A stretch of 38,347 nucleotides of DNA from positions 1 to 38,347 of the forward strand of contig VAXZ01000009.1 of the NCBI GenBank assembly GCA_005885035.1, written 5' to 3'. Of the stretch, positions 1 to 7,873 are shown piece after piece (position 1 is the first letter of the stretch; each line of letters starts with the position of its first letter). The stretch comes from Actinomycetota bacterium. Lineage in GTDB: Bacteria > Actinomycetota > UBA4738 > HRBIN12. The notes under the pieces were generated by a model that was not told the origin of the DNA, did not search any database, and saw only the letters and a list, made by a program, of their open reading frames with translations. The position numbers and the translations under genes were made by a program.

Positions 1-2
1 TG

Positions 3-764
3 CCGGTGAGCCGTGTGGCACGCCTCGAACCGTGGATCCTCGCGCGACGCGGAGGTTCGTTCGACGACCTGGTCGCCGGGGTGGAGAGCGACGCGACGGA
101 AGCAGCCTCCGACCCGAACTGCGTCGCGTTCAAGTCCATCGTCGCCTACCGGACCGGCCTGGACGTCGGCGATCCCTCACCGTTGGAGGCCGCGGAGGCC
201 TTCGACCGGTGGCGCGCCGACGACTGGCGAGAGACGCGGGAGCATGCGAAGCAGGTCAGGGACTTCCTGATCCGACGAACGCTCGCGGTGGCGAGGGCGA
301 ACGACCGAGCGTTCCATTTCCATTGTGGCGGCGGGGATCCCGACATCGACCTGACGCACGCCTCCCCGAAGGGATTGTTCCCGTTGCTGGTCGACGTGCA
401 GCACCAGCCGGTGGTGCTCGTCCACAGCGGGTTCCCGTGGGTCGAGGAGGGAGCCTTCATCGCCTCGGTCCTGCCGAACGTGTACCTCGAGCTCTCCGAG
501 CTGATCCCGTGGGGCTGGGGGCAGGTCGAGCCCGCACTCGACCTCATCGTCGGCTCGGTCCCCGCCGCGAAAGTCATGTACGGATCGGACGAGGCGGGCG
601 AGCCCGAGGGTTTCTGGGTCGCGGCCCTCATGGCCCGAGCGGTGCTCCAACGGGTGCTCGGGCGCCTCGTCGACCGCGACTTCGTCGCGGTCGACGAGGC
701 CGAGCGGCTCGGGAGGCTGATCCTCGCCGATAGCTGCCGAGGTCTCCACGGTCTGAGGACCTGA
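3..764 (+). CDS. FluG-type amidohydrolase family protein, 5' partial
   Basis: The reading frame is open to the left edge, so the N-terminus lies outside the window; the GTG at 6 is probably internal. The visible part is the C-terminal two thirds of an amidohydrolase-2 (TIM-barrel metal hydrolase) domain: a FHFHCGGGDPDIDL stretch with the HxH-like metal site, then VVLVHSGFPW, and a late YGSDE that supplies the conserved Asp. The spacing and wording of these motifs match the N-terminal domain of fungal FluG and its bacterial homologues, which are fused or adjacent to glutamine-synthetase-like ligases; one such ligase lies at 3567-4949. Family knowledge suggests hydrolysis of a gamma-glutamyl amide or similar; the substrate is not visible here. 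It converges with the permease gene at 837 across a strong hairpin. Confidence 0.8.
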   Translation, partial: PVSRVARLEPWILARRGGSFDDLVAGVESDATEAASDPNCVAFKSIVAYRTGLDVGDPSPLEAAEAFDRWRADDWRETREHAKQVRDFLIRRTLAVARANDRAFHFHCGGGDPDIDLTHASPKGLFPLLVDVQHQPVVLVHSGFPWVEEGAFIASVLPNVYLELSELIPWGWGQVEPALDLIVGSVPAAKVMYGSDEAGEPEGFWVAALMARAVLQRVLGRLVDRDFVAVDEAERLGRLILADSCRGLHGLRT

Positions 765-779
765 GGACGTCCGCCGGAC

Positions 780-816
780 GCGATGGGGCCCCGCCCTCCG
801 GGCGGGGCCCCATCGC
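780..816. terminator. Bidirectional hairpin terminator between convergent genes
   Basis: A perfect 17-bp inverted repeat: 780-796 (gcgatggggccccgccc) pairs with 800-816 across a 3-base loop. It sits 15 bases after the amidohydrolase stop and 20 bases before the stop of the minus-strand permease, so it can serve both transcripts. It has no clear T-run, as is common for actinobacterial terminators. Confidence 0.8.
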
Positions 817-836
817 CACCTTCCTGCCGGACCTGC

Positions 837-2384
837 TCACGCCATCGACGTGTCCTCCGCGATCTCCTGGGTCGCTGCGCCCTCACTGAGGAACTCCACG
901 TCGGTCTTCCCGCGACGAGTGCTTTGCGAGATCAGGTAGATCGTGATCCCCGAGATCACGGAGACGGCCGTGAATGCGAGCATCCACTCGTTCCACACCC
1001 TGAGGATGGGGAACCCCGTCGGGTACCAAGAGCCGACGAAGATGAACATCACGGCCAGGATGTTGACCACGAACCCAGCCGCGCCGCAGATGTACAGCCA
1101 TCCCAACGAGATCCGGCGTTCGCGCTCGAAGCGCTCCGGTTCGGCTCGCTTGGCGAAGAAGATGTCGAGGAACAGGAGCGCGGTCGAGATGCACCACACG
1201 ATCGTCACACCGGCGTAGAGGACGTAGAACGCCTTGTATGGGTCAGCGCTTCCGCGTCCCACGATGAAGAAGATGAAGACCGTGAGGATCGTGGAGATCG
1301 CCGTCTGCAGGGTGATCGCGTTGGCCGGCACCTTGTTCCGATTGACCTTGCCGAACTGGTGCGGGAGGCGTTTCTCCATGCCGGACACGAACAGCAGCCG
1401 TCCGAAGGAGTAGTTGTAGACGACCGCCACGGTGAGCACCACCCAGGCCAACACCAGCGAGACCAGCGCGCCCGCCCACTTGCCGATCGCGAGGCCGACG
1501 GTCTCCGCGCCGCCGGTGGTGCCGTTCGCCCCTCCGGCCTGGATCACCACCATGTTGCCCCAGGTCGCCCAGAGGTACGCGGCCATCACGATGATGCTCC
1601 CCCAGAACAGGAACGTCCTGATCGCCTTCTCCCCACCCGTGACCTCGACCCCCATGTTCAAAGGCGTCTCGATCCCGAGGAGGGCGAGGATCGCGAACGA
1701 GAAGAACGTCAGGTTCGCGGGGAGTCCGAGCGCGAGCTTCTCTCCCTGGAAGGGATTCCATCCGGTCGCGAACGAGGTGGAGGACGGGTTCCCTTTCAGG
1801 AGCCAGATGACGCCCGAGAGGCCGATCAGGAAGATCACCGTGACGTACGCCCAGAACTGGACGTTCACGTAGTTCTGCGTGACCCGCATCCGGAGGTACG
1901 ACATCGAGGCACTGAACCAAAGGACCGCGAGGACGACGAGTCCGAGTTGCCAGTTCTCCGTGAGGATCGCGCACGGCTGGCCGTTGCACGTGAAGAAGCT
2001 GGCGAACTGCTGGAGGAAGTTGGCCACGAGGATCCCGATGAAGACCAGCGAGATCGGGCCGGGCCACCAGGCGACGAACCCGGCGAAGAAGCCCCAGAAC
2101 GGGCCCAAGACCTTGTGGGTCCACACGTACAGGGATCCCTCCTCCGGGAACATCCGGCCGAGCTGCGCGGTGACGAACCCACCGGTGATCAGGAAGGTCG
2201 CGAAGGCCAGGATCCAGAAGAGGAAGATCGACGGCCCGGCGGCCTGCACTCCCGCCGCGTTGTTGATGAACAGGACGATCGCGACGAAGATCACGACGAG
2301 GTCGAACGGTCCGAGCGTCCTCGCCACGAGAACGGGCGCGACCTTCTCCGAGATCATCGCCTGTTCGTTGGTCCGACTTGCCAT
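837..2384 (-). CDS. APC-superfamily amino acid/amine permease
   Basis: A 515-residue integral membrane protein, close to the usual APC length, with about twelve hydrophobic segments. After a short cytoplasmic N-terminus comes the first helix region (RTLGPFDLVVIFVAIVLF), followed by long helices with the APC-like GGFVTAQLGRMFPEEGSLYVW stretch near residue 70-90, where helix 2 and the substrate path lie. A soluble loop with two cysteines (CNGQPC) is near residue 135. The ATG at 2384 follows a purine-rich GGGAGGGGG site. It is downstream, in the same direction, of the formamidase, with a gap of about 150 bases. It probably imports an amine, amino acid or amide used by the neighbouring ligase and amidase; the substrate cannot be read from sequence. 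Confidence 0.87.
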   Translation of the reverse strand: MASRTNEQAMISEKVAPVLVARTLGPFDLVVIFVAIVLFINNAAGVQAAGPSIFLFWILAFATFLITGGFVTAQLGRMFPEEGSLYVWTHKVLGPFWGFFAGFVAWWPGPISLVFIGILVANFLQQFASFFTCNGQPCAILTENWQLGLVVLAVLWFSASMSYLRMRVTQNYVNVQFWAYVTVIFLIGLSGVIWLLKGNPSSTSFATGWNPFQGEKLALGLPANLTFFSFAILALLGIETPLNMGVEVTGGEKAIRTFLFWGSIIVMAAYLWATWGNMVVIQAGGANGTTGGAETVGLAIGKWAGALVSLVLAWVVLTVAVVYNYSFGRLLFVSGMEKRLPHQFGKVNRNKVPANAITLQTAISTILTVFIFFIVGRGSADPYKAFYVLYAGVTIVWCISTALLFLDIFFAKRAEPERFERERRISLGWLYICGAAGFVVNILAVMFIFVGSWYPTGFPILRVWNEWMLAFTAVSVISGITIYLISQSTRRGKTDVEFLSEGAATQEIAEDTSMA

Positions 2385-2532
2385 ACGGCACCCCCTCCCA
2401 AGGTGGAGGCACCCGTCGGGCGGGCGTTCCCCACCAGCTGACGCCTCGCGAATCGTTGCACCGGAGGGCGGAGCTGTCTAGCCGCGCTTGGGCGAAATCC
2501 TACGACGTGCCTGGTCAGGATGGGGAAACGGG

Positions 2533-3561
2533 TCAGCTCCCTCGCGCTCGCCGATACTCCGCGGCCATCTCCTCCAGTCGTTCGCGGGTCGACCCGTACA
2601 CCTGGCGCGCTGGGAGGTACTGCTTCCTGGCCTTGGCCACGAACGTGTAGTTCGGGTCACAGACGTTCGCGACCGGACTCTCCGAGATCTGGGTGACCAG
2701 CTGGTACGCGTCGAGCTTGTCCAGGCCGAAGTCTTGAACGAGCCACAGCACCAGGTCGGCGTGGGCGATCCGGAAGGCGTCTTCGAGGGGTCGGGCGGAG
2801 CCCGTCGATATGATGGACGTGTCGTCCTCGAGGCGCGGCCACGGTGTCTGCTGACCCTTGATCAGGTCGACGATCAACGTGGTCTCCATCGCTCCTTCGA
2901 CGGCCACCCCGCACGTCTCGCCCTCCCCCTGGCGGTAGTGGCCGTCTCCGATCGAGAACAGCGCGCCTTCCACGTTCACGCCGAGGTAGCAGGTCGTGCC
3001 CGCTCGCATCTCCGGGGTGTCCATGTTGCCGCCGTGCGCGCCTGGGACCAGCGCCGAGCGCGCCTCGAGGTTGGCGGGCGCGACGCCAACCGTGCCGTGC
3101 ATCGGCTCGAGGGGGAGCTCGACGGTGTGGTCGCCGCGCCGGGCTTCGTAACGGACGGTGCGGCTCGCCGCATCCACTTGGTAGATCCAGACGAGCTCCT
3201 CGAGCGGATCCTGCAGCGTGACGGTGGCGAGGGTCGAGGTGAGCGCGCCGAACAGGGGGAAGGTCGTCGAGACGCCCCAGTCGCGAGCGGGCTCGATCGA
3301 GACGAAGTGCAGCGCCAGGGTGTCGCCCGGCTCCGCGCCCTCGACGAAGAACGGTCCCGTCTGCGGGTTCAGGAACGGGAACGTGATCTTCTCCGACGCG
3401 AGGTCGTCGATCGTGCTGACGAGTCCCGTGAAGCAATCGTCGGTCCAGAGCTCGAGCACATCCCCGGGCTTCACCCTCATCACCGGATCGGCGCCACCGA
3501 ACGTCCATGCGTAGTCGCTCCGCTCGGGTCGATACGAGACGACGTTCAGGTCGGTCGTCAT
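2533..3561 (-). CDS. Acetamidase/formamidase family protein
   Basis: A 342-residue cytoplasmic amidase of the FmdA/AmdA family, which hydrolyses formamide, acetamide or short amides to the acid and ammonia. The family signature regions are visible: VMRVKPGDVLELWTDDCF near residue 30, GPFFVEGAEPGDTLALHF near residue 75, the GAHGGNMDTPEM loop, YLGVNVEGALFSIGDGHYRQGEGE with the conserved Asp-His pair, and a C-terminal DYxLV-like helix (DAYQLVTQISE). I chose the ATG at 3561, just after the ligase stop at 3567 and preceded by GGGGGTGAGG; longer versions of this frame run into the ligase gene and are spurious. Placed directly behind the glutamine-synthetase-like gene, it is almost certainly co-transcribed with it. 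Confidence 0.9.
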   Translation of the reverse strand: MTTDLNVVSYRPERSDYAWTFGGADPVMRVKPGDVLELWTDDCFTGLVSTIDDLASEKITFPFLNPQTGPFFVEGAEPGDTLALHFVSIEPARDWGVSTTFPLFGALTSTLATVTLQDPLEELVWIYQVDAASRTVRYEARRGDHTVELPLEPMHGTVGVAPANLEARSALVPGAHGGNMDTPEMRAGTTCYLGVNVEGALFSIGDGHYRQGEGETCGVAVEGAMETTLIVDLIKGQQTPWPRLEDDTSIISTGSARPLEDAFRIAHADLVLWLVQDFGLDKLDAYQLVTQISESPVANVCDPNYTFVAKARKQYLPARQVYGSTRERLEEMAAEYRRARGS

Positions 3562-3566
3562 GATCC

Positions 3567-4949
3567 TCACCCCCGCTCGAAGTATCGGGCGAGCTCCCAG
3601 TCCGTGACGCACGTGTTGTCGAAGATGATCTGTTCCTGCTCGGCCGTGTTCAGCAGGTGCTCGAACACGAAGTCGCCGAAGGCGTCGCGGGCGACCGTCG
3701 ATCCGCGGAACGTCTCGACCGCCTCGTGGAGCGAGGTCGGGACGCGCGGGACGTCTTTGGCTTCGTACGCGTTGCCGAGGAACATCTCCGGCGGTTCCAC
3801 CTTGTTGCGGATCCCCCACATCCCGCTGGCGATCGTGGCCGCGAACGCGAGGTACGGGTTCGCGTCGGCGCCCGGCAGCCTGCACTCCACGCGGAAGCCG
3901 GTGTGCTCGCCGACCGTACGGAACCCGCATGTGCGGTTGTCGCGGCTCCACACGATCGCGGTCGGTGCCCACGACCCCAGCTGGTAGCGCTTGTAGGAAT
4001 TGACGAACGGCGCGTACATCCACGCCATCTCGCGGGCCGTGGTCATCAGCCCGCCCAGGTACCAGCGGAAGGTGTCGCTCATGTGGGGCGGCGTGTCGCC
4101 GCCCCACATGAGCGACTCGGAACCGTCCACGTCCCACACGCTGGAGTGCAGGTGACACGAGGACCCCGCCTCGGCCATCGTCCATTTCGCCATGAAGGTC
4201 AGCGCCACGCCGTTGAGCGCGGCGATCTCCTTCGCCCCGTGCTTGTAGATCGCGTGGTGATCGGCGTTCGACAACGCATCGGAATACGTGATGTTGATCT
4301 CGTGCTGCCCTTTGCCGAACTCACCCTTCGAGAACTCGACCGGGATCCCGGCACCGCGCATGTGGTTGCGCACCTGACGGATGAACCACTCGTCCTTCGT
4401 CGTCTGCAGCATGTGGTAATCCATGATGTAGGGCGAGCTGGGTCGGGGATCGCGGTATCCGCGCTCGGCCAAGTCGTCGAACGGATCCTTGAAGAGGTAG
4501 AACTCGAGCTCCGAGCCGGTCTTGACCTGATACCCCTGTGCGGCGGCCTTGGCGATCTGATCCTTGAGGATCTGGCGAGGAGCGACGGCGACCGGCTCGC
4601 TCGTCTCCTCGTCGGCGATGTCGCAGAGCACCATCGCGGTCTTGTCGATCCACGGGCACCAGCGGAGGGTCGTGAGATCCGGGATCATCCGGAAGTCCCC
4701 GTAGCCGGTCTCCCAGCTGGCGTACTTGTAGCCCGGGAGCGGCTCCATCTCCATGTCGATCGCCAACAGGTACAGACAGGCGTGGAGCCCCTCGGCGCCC
4801 AGGATCTCCTCGATGAAGAAGTCCGGGAGCACCCGCTTGCCCATGTAGCGCCCCTGGAGGTCCGTGAACATGCAGAGGACGGTGTCGATCCGGTTGTTCC
4901 GGGACAGCTCCTGGAGCTCCTCGATGGTGAGCATCCCCTGCCGCTGCAT
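3567..4949 (-). CDS. Glutamine-synthetase-like gamma-glutamyl-amine ligase
   Basis: A 460-residue member of the GS superfamily of the PuuA/GlnA4/IpuC sort, which joins glutamate to an amine with ATP, rather than the housekeeping GlnA. The N-terminal beta-grasp domain holds TDLQGRYMGKR (29-39). Catalytic parts are visible: GSELEFYLF with E147 and E149, EFGKGQHEINI with E210 and E217, GSSCHLHSS with H266/H268, NSYKR (317-321), the Arg-rich SRDNRTCGFR loop, and ECRLPGADANPYLA (355-368), the glutamate-binding signature. The adenylylation tyrosine loop of GlnA is not evident. It lies between an ethanolamine-permease-like gene and a formamidase, and a FluG-type amidohydrolase is nearby. Context favours gamma-glutamylethanolamide synthesis (as for GlnA4 of Streptomyces coelicolor), but other amines are possible. 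Confidence 0.9.
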   Translation of the reverse strand: MQRQGMLTIEELQELSRNNRIDTVLCMFTDLQGRYMGKRVLPDFFIEEILGAEGLHACLYLLAIDMEMEPLPGYKYASWETGYGDFRMIPDLTTLRWCPWIDKTAMVLCDIADEETSEPVAVAPRQILKDQIAKAAAQGYQVKTGSELEFYLFKDPFDDLAERGYRDPRPSSPYIMDYHMLQTTKDEWFIRQVRNHMRGAGIPVEFSKGEFGKGQHEINITYSDALSNADHHAIYKHGAKEIAALNGVALTFMAKWTMAEAGSSCHLHSSVWDVDGSESLMWGGDTPPHMSDTFRWYLGGLMTTAREMAWMYAPFVNSYKRYQLGSWAPTAIVWSRDNRTCGFRTVGEHTGFRVECRLPGADANPYLAFAATIASGMWGIRNKVEPPEMFLGNAYEAKDVPRVPTSLHEAVETFRGSTVARDAFGDFVFEHLLNTAEQEQIIFDNTCVTDWELARYFERG

Positions 4950-4972
4950 CTCGCCTCCTCGCCGTCACGTGC

Positions 4973-5005
4973 GCGGGGCGGCGGGCGATCCGCCCGCCGC
5001 CCCGC
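4973..5005 (-). terminator. Perfect GC-rich hairpin between permease and ligase genes
   Basis: A perfect 15-bp inverted repeat, 4973-4987 with 4991-5005, separated by the loop ATC, in the gap between the permease stop (5028) and the ligase start (4949). It has no T-run. It could end the permease transcript, reduce read-through into the ligase, or protect mRNA ends. Confidence 0.65.
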
Positions 5006-5027
5006 AACCGCTCGGTTTCCGTTGGGA

Positions 5028-6695
5028 CTACTCCGACGGCGGTGCCATCGGCGGTGACGGCGGCGGCGACATCGGCGGTGGCGCGCCCACTCGACCGCCA
5101 TCGAGGATCGCCTCCTGTTCGGCCGTGGTCGCGACGAATCCCTCCGCGCCCGGGACGCCTTGCTCGCCTTGCGTGAGCGCGAACTCCTCTTCGGGCGAGA
5201 GCACCAAGCGGTGCCGGCCGGCGATCGCGAAGTAGAGGACGCCGAGCACGTAGTACGCCGCGACCCCGTACACGCCGGGCCGGTAGGCGTCGTTCAGGAA
5301 GATCGACACGAGCGCGATGGCCGCGAGGGTCCCCGAGACCACGGCGCCCGGGATCCCCCAGCGGCTCCGATAGGGCCGTTCGATGTTCGGCAGCTTCTGC
5401 CGCAGGATCACGAACGAGGTGGATTGGAGGATGTAGGAGATCACCGCCGCGAACACCGCCATGTTCAGCAGCGCCGCGACGATCTTCGCCCCCAGGTCGT
5501 TCTCCTGCAGGATGAAGACGAACAGGGCCACCGCATAGCCGACGATCGCCCCGGCGATCAGTGCGACCTGCGGCGTCTTCCGCGAGCCGTGCGTCTTCGA
5601 GAGGAACTTGGGGAAGTACCCCGCTCGCGAGAGCGAGTAGGTGTTCCGACCGTAGGCGAAGATGATCGTGAAGAAGCTCGCGATCAGGCCGATCATGAAC
5701 AACAGGCCGAAGAAGTACGCGATCTTCTCTCCCGCGAAGATGGCCTTGAACCCGTCGAGCAGTGGGAACGCCGAACCCCCGAAGAGGAAGGCCCCACCTG
5801 GCAGGCCCGTGTTGATGAAGAGCGTGAGGATCGCCGCGATCAGCAGGGTGTGCATGGCAAGCACGGAGCCCCGGGGAACGTCCCGCCGCGGATCCATCGA
5901 CTCCTCGGCCGCCAGTGGCACCTCTTCGATCGCCAGGTAGAACCAGATCGCGAAGGGGAGCGCCTTGAAGATGCCACCGATCCCGAAGGGGAACCAGCCC
6001 CCTCCACCACCGGCGAGCGCTGTGTCGCCGCCCCCTTTCGGGATGTTCGTCCACGAGCTCGTGTCGAACTTGCCCGACACGAGCGCGGCGATGAAGAAGA
6101 AGGCCAACACGGCCAAGGACAGCACCGTGATCGTGACGGTGAAGCGCATCGTGGCCTCGATCCCGATGATGTTGACGCCCACGAAGATGATGTAGAAGAG
6201 CGCCCACCAGAACGGCAAACTGTTCCACCATGCGATGTTCGTGACGGTTCCATCCGCGGCGAACTTGCCTCCGACGTCGAACAGGCCCACGACGACGGTC
6301 TGCATCAGCAGCCCCATCGCACCGACCACGACCGCGGGCGTGATCACGTACTCCATGTTCTCGGCCAGCCCGGTGAGGAACCCTCCCCACGGGCCCATCG
6401 CCGAGCGCGCGAACGAGTACGCACCGCCAGTGTGGGGGAGGGCGGGCGACATCTCGGCGATCGAATAGACGAGGCCGTAGTACATGACGGCCATGATCGC
6501 GCCGGCGACCAGAAGGCCGCCGAACCCACCGGTACTCAGGCCGAAGTTCCAGCCGTAGTACTCGCCGGAGATGACGGCCCCGACCCCGAGCGCCCACAGC
6601 GACCACATGCCCGCGTGGCGCCGCAGACCGCGCTGCTTGAAGTATTCCTCACCGACCTCCTGGTAGGTGACGGAGCCGACCTTGCGTTCCGACAT
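5028..6695 (-). CDS. Ethanolamine-permease-like APC transporter
   Basis: A 555-residue inner-membrane amine transporter. The N-terminal third is very close to the ethanolamine permease (Eat) pattern: ISGEYYGWNFGLSTGGFGG (42-60), then SIAEMSPALPHTGGAYSFAR and GFLTGLAENMEYVITPA. About twelve membrane segments follow. The last 45 residues are an unusual Pro/Gly-rich cytoplasmic tail (GAPPPMSPPPSPPMAPP) not needed for transport. I chose the ATG at 6695 because GAGGAGGGG precedes it; a start 17 codons upstream lacks a good site. The gene heads the minus-strand block leading to the ligase, with a hairpin between. An operator-like box overlapping a perfect TTGACA lies at 6754-6768 upstream, so the neighbouring GntR protein probably controls it. 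Confidence 0.88.
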   Translation of the reverse strand: MSERKVGSVTYQEVGEEYFKQRGLRRHAGMWSLWALGVGAVISGEYYGWNFGLSTGGFGGLLVAGAIMAVMYYGLVYSIAEMSPALPHTGGAYSFARSAMGPWGGFLTGLAENMEYVITPAVVVGAMGLLMQTVVVGLFDVGGKFAADGTVTNIAWWNSLPFWWALFYIIFVGVNIIGIEATMRFTVTITVLSLAVLAFFFIAALVSGKFDTSSWTNIPKGGGDTALAGGGGGWFPFGIGGIFKALPFAIWFYLAIEEVPLAAEESMDPRRDVPRGSVLAMHTLLIAAILTLFINTGLPGGAFLFGGSAFPLLDGFKAIFAGEKIAYFFGLLFMIGLIASFFTIIFAYGRNTYSLSRAGYFPKFLSKTHGSRKTPQVALIAGAIVGYAVALFVFILQENDLGAKIVAALLNMAVFAAVISYILQSTSFVILRQKLPNIERPYRSRWGIPGAVVSGTLAAIALVSIFLNDAYRPGVYGVAAYYVLGVLYFAIAGRHRLVLSPEEEFALTQGEQGVPGAEGFVATTAEQEAILDGGRVGAPPPMSPPPSPPMAPPSE

Positions 6696-6753
6696 GGGCC
6701 CCTCCTCTCTCGACCACAGCCGGGCTCTCGGCGCGTATGGAGCCACAACGGAG

Positions 6754-6768
6754 GTTTGTCTGTCAAAC
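6754..6768 (-). promoter_or_regulatory. Putative GntR operator overlapping the permease -35 box
   Basis: Read on the minus strand this is GTTTGACAGACAAAC. It contains a perfect TTGACA (-35) and differs at one of 13 core positions from the box in front of the GntR gene (7099-7111). It lies about 60 bases upstream of the permease ATG. No clean -10 is evident at 17-bp spacing. A repressor bound here would cover the -35 region. Confidence 0.65.
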
Positions 6769-7050
6769 GGCGCTGTCCCGGTCCGCCGAACCGCGGCCGC
6801 GCCCGATCCACAGCACGATCGTGAGCACGAGGATGAGCCCCGCCGTGGGCACGATCCCCCACGCGTGGACCATGGTCGGAAGGGCGAGAGCGGTTGCGAG
6901 GACGCCGATGAGGAGGCCTACTCCCCAGGAGACCTGCAGGATCCGCCTGCCGATCCAGAGTGCCACGACCGCGCCGACGAGCGGCCATCCATCCCACCCC
7001 CCGCCGAGCATGTCGAGTCGACCCCCGCCCACGGCGATCGGCACGTTCAC
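6763..7050 (-). CDS. Small hydrophobic membrane protein of unknown function
   Basis: A 95-residue frame with a GTG start preceded by GGTAGAGGC. Three hydrophobic stretches are visible (about residues 22-36, 40-58 and 66-84), separated by short polar turns, and the C-terminus is charged (GRGRGSADRD). I recognise no family. Its 3' end overlaps the operator-like box at 6754-6768. It sits between the divergent GntR gene and the permease and could be the first gene of the permease transcript, or a spurious frame in GC-rich DNA. The hydrophobic pattern and the start site favour a real gene moderately. Confidence 0.5.
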   Translation of the reverse strand: MNVPIAVGGGRLDMLGGGWDGWPLVGAVVALWIGRRILQVSWGVGLLIGVLATALALPTMVHAWGIVPTAGLILVLTIVLWIGRGRGSADRDSAV

Positions 7051-7089
7051 GCCTCTACCTTACGGACGGACTCCCTTCCACGGGCAGGT

Positions 7090-7119
7090 TTGACGGGCTT
7101 TGTCAGACAAAGTTACCCT
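7090..7119 (+). promoter_or_regulatory. Promoter of the GntR operon with operator in the spacer
   Basis: TTGACG (7090-7095) and TACCCT (7114-7119) are separated by 18 bases. The spacer is almost filled by CTTTGTCAGACAAAG (7098-7112), a perfect 7+7 inverted repeat around one central base, with the GTC-N-GAC core typical of GntR-family sites. Binding would block RNA polymerase, which suggests autoregulation. Confidence 0.7.
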
Positions 7120-7141
7120 CCCTGTTCCGCGAGGAGGCACG

Positions 7142-7873
7142 GTGAAGAAGCGACTCTCGTTCAGCGTCCGCGACGAATTGGCCGCTCGGATCGCGTCCGG
7201 GCGGCTGGCGCCGGGCGCCAAGCTCCCTGCCGAGCCCGAGCTGGCCGATGAGCTTGGCGTGTCCAGACCGACGCTCCGCGAGGCGCTCCGGTCGCTGGAG
7301 GAGGACGGGTTCGTGACGAGGACCCGCGGTGCGGGGACCTACGCCACACGTCGGCCGAGGCTCCGAAACAACCTCGATGTGAACTTCGGGGTCACCGAGG
7401 CGATCCGAGCCGCGGGGATGCGTCCCGGCACGATGCAGATCGCCGTGCACACGGACGCAGCTTCGGAACAGGTCGGCCTCGATCTCGATCTCTCGGTCGG
7501 CGATCCGGTCGTCGTCCTCGAGCGGGTTCGCACGGCCGATGGCCGGCCGGTCGTGTTCTCCCGCGACATCGTGTCGACGTCGCGCGTCTCATCGAGCGAG
7601 GTCGCCCGCATGCCGGTCGACGGTTCCCTGTACGACGTGCTCGAGCATCTCGGCTACGCCGTCGCGAACGGCGTCGTCACGATCGAACCCACCGTGACCG
7701 ATCGGACGCTCGCACGGCTGCTGAAGGGGAAGGTCGGTGTTCCTATCCTGTTCCTCCGCCAGGTGGACTTCGATCAGAACGGAGATCCGGTGCTGCTGTC
7801 CGAAGAACACCACCTGGCCGAAGCGTTCGAGTTCACCGTGGTCCGTCGCGGACCCGGGAGGAGGGCATCGTGA
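7142..7873 (+). CDS. GntR-family transcriptional regulator with UTRA domain
   Basis: A 243-residue DNA-binding regulator of the HutC subfamily. Residues about 8-75 form the winged helix: LAPGAKLPAEPELADELGVSRPTLREALRSLEEDGFV is a textbook GntR helix-turn-helix and wing, ending in RGAGTYA. From about residue 90 the C-terminus follows the UTRA pattern (VVVLERVRTADGRPVVFSRDIV), which binds a small ligand. The GTG at 7142 is preceded by GAGGAGG; an upstream TTG would lie inside the promoter. It overlaps the aldolase gene by GTGA, so it is the first gene of the operon. The shared boxes at 6754-6768 and 7098-7112 are its likely targets. The ligand is unknown; an amine or a sugar phosphate intermediate would both fit the neighbours. 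Confidence 0.92.
   Translation: MKKRLSFSVRDELAARIASGRLAPGAKLPAEPELADELGVSRPTLREALRSLEEDGFVTRTRGAGTYATRRPRLRNNLDVNFGVTEAIRAAGMRPGTMQIAVHTDAASEQVGLDLDLSVGDPVVVLERVRTADGRPVVFSRDIVSTSRVSSSEVARMPVDGSLYDVLEHLGYAVANGVVTIEPTVTDRTLARLLKGKVGVPILFLRQVDFDQNGDPVLLSEEHHLAEAFEFTVVRRGPGRRAS

Noticed and set aside
783-2441. A 552-codon plus-strand frame opposite the first permease
   Set aside because: It is highly charged and repetitive in Glu/Asp/Arg, the antisense of a membrane protein gene.
2533-4185. A 550-residue formamidase with a long N-terminal extension
   Set aside because: The extra 208 residues are wrong-frame ligase sequence; the real start with a ribosome site is at 3561.
4321-6606. A 761-codon minus-strand frame under permease and ligase
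   Set aside because: It is arginine/glycine/proline-rich and overlaps two well-recognised genes in another frame.
6752-7112. Operator boxes as attachment sites of a mobile element
   Set aside because: They are short symmetric boxes at promoters beside a GntR gene, with no integrase, transposase or target duplication in the window.
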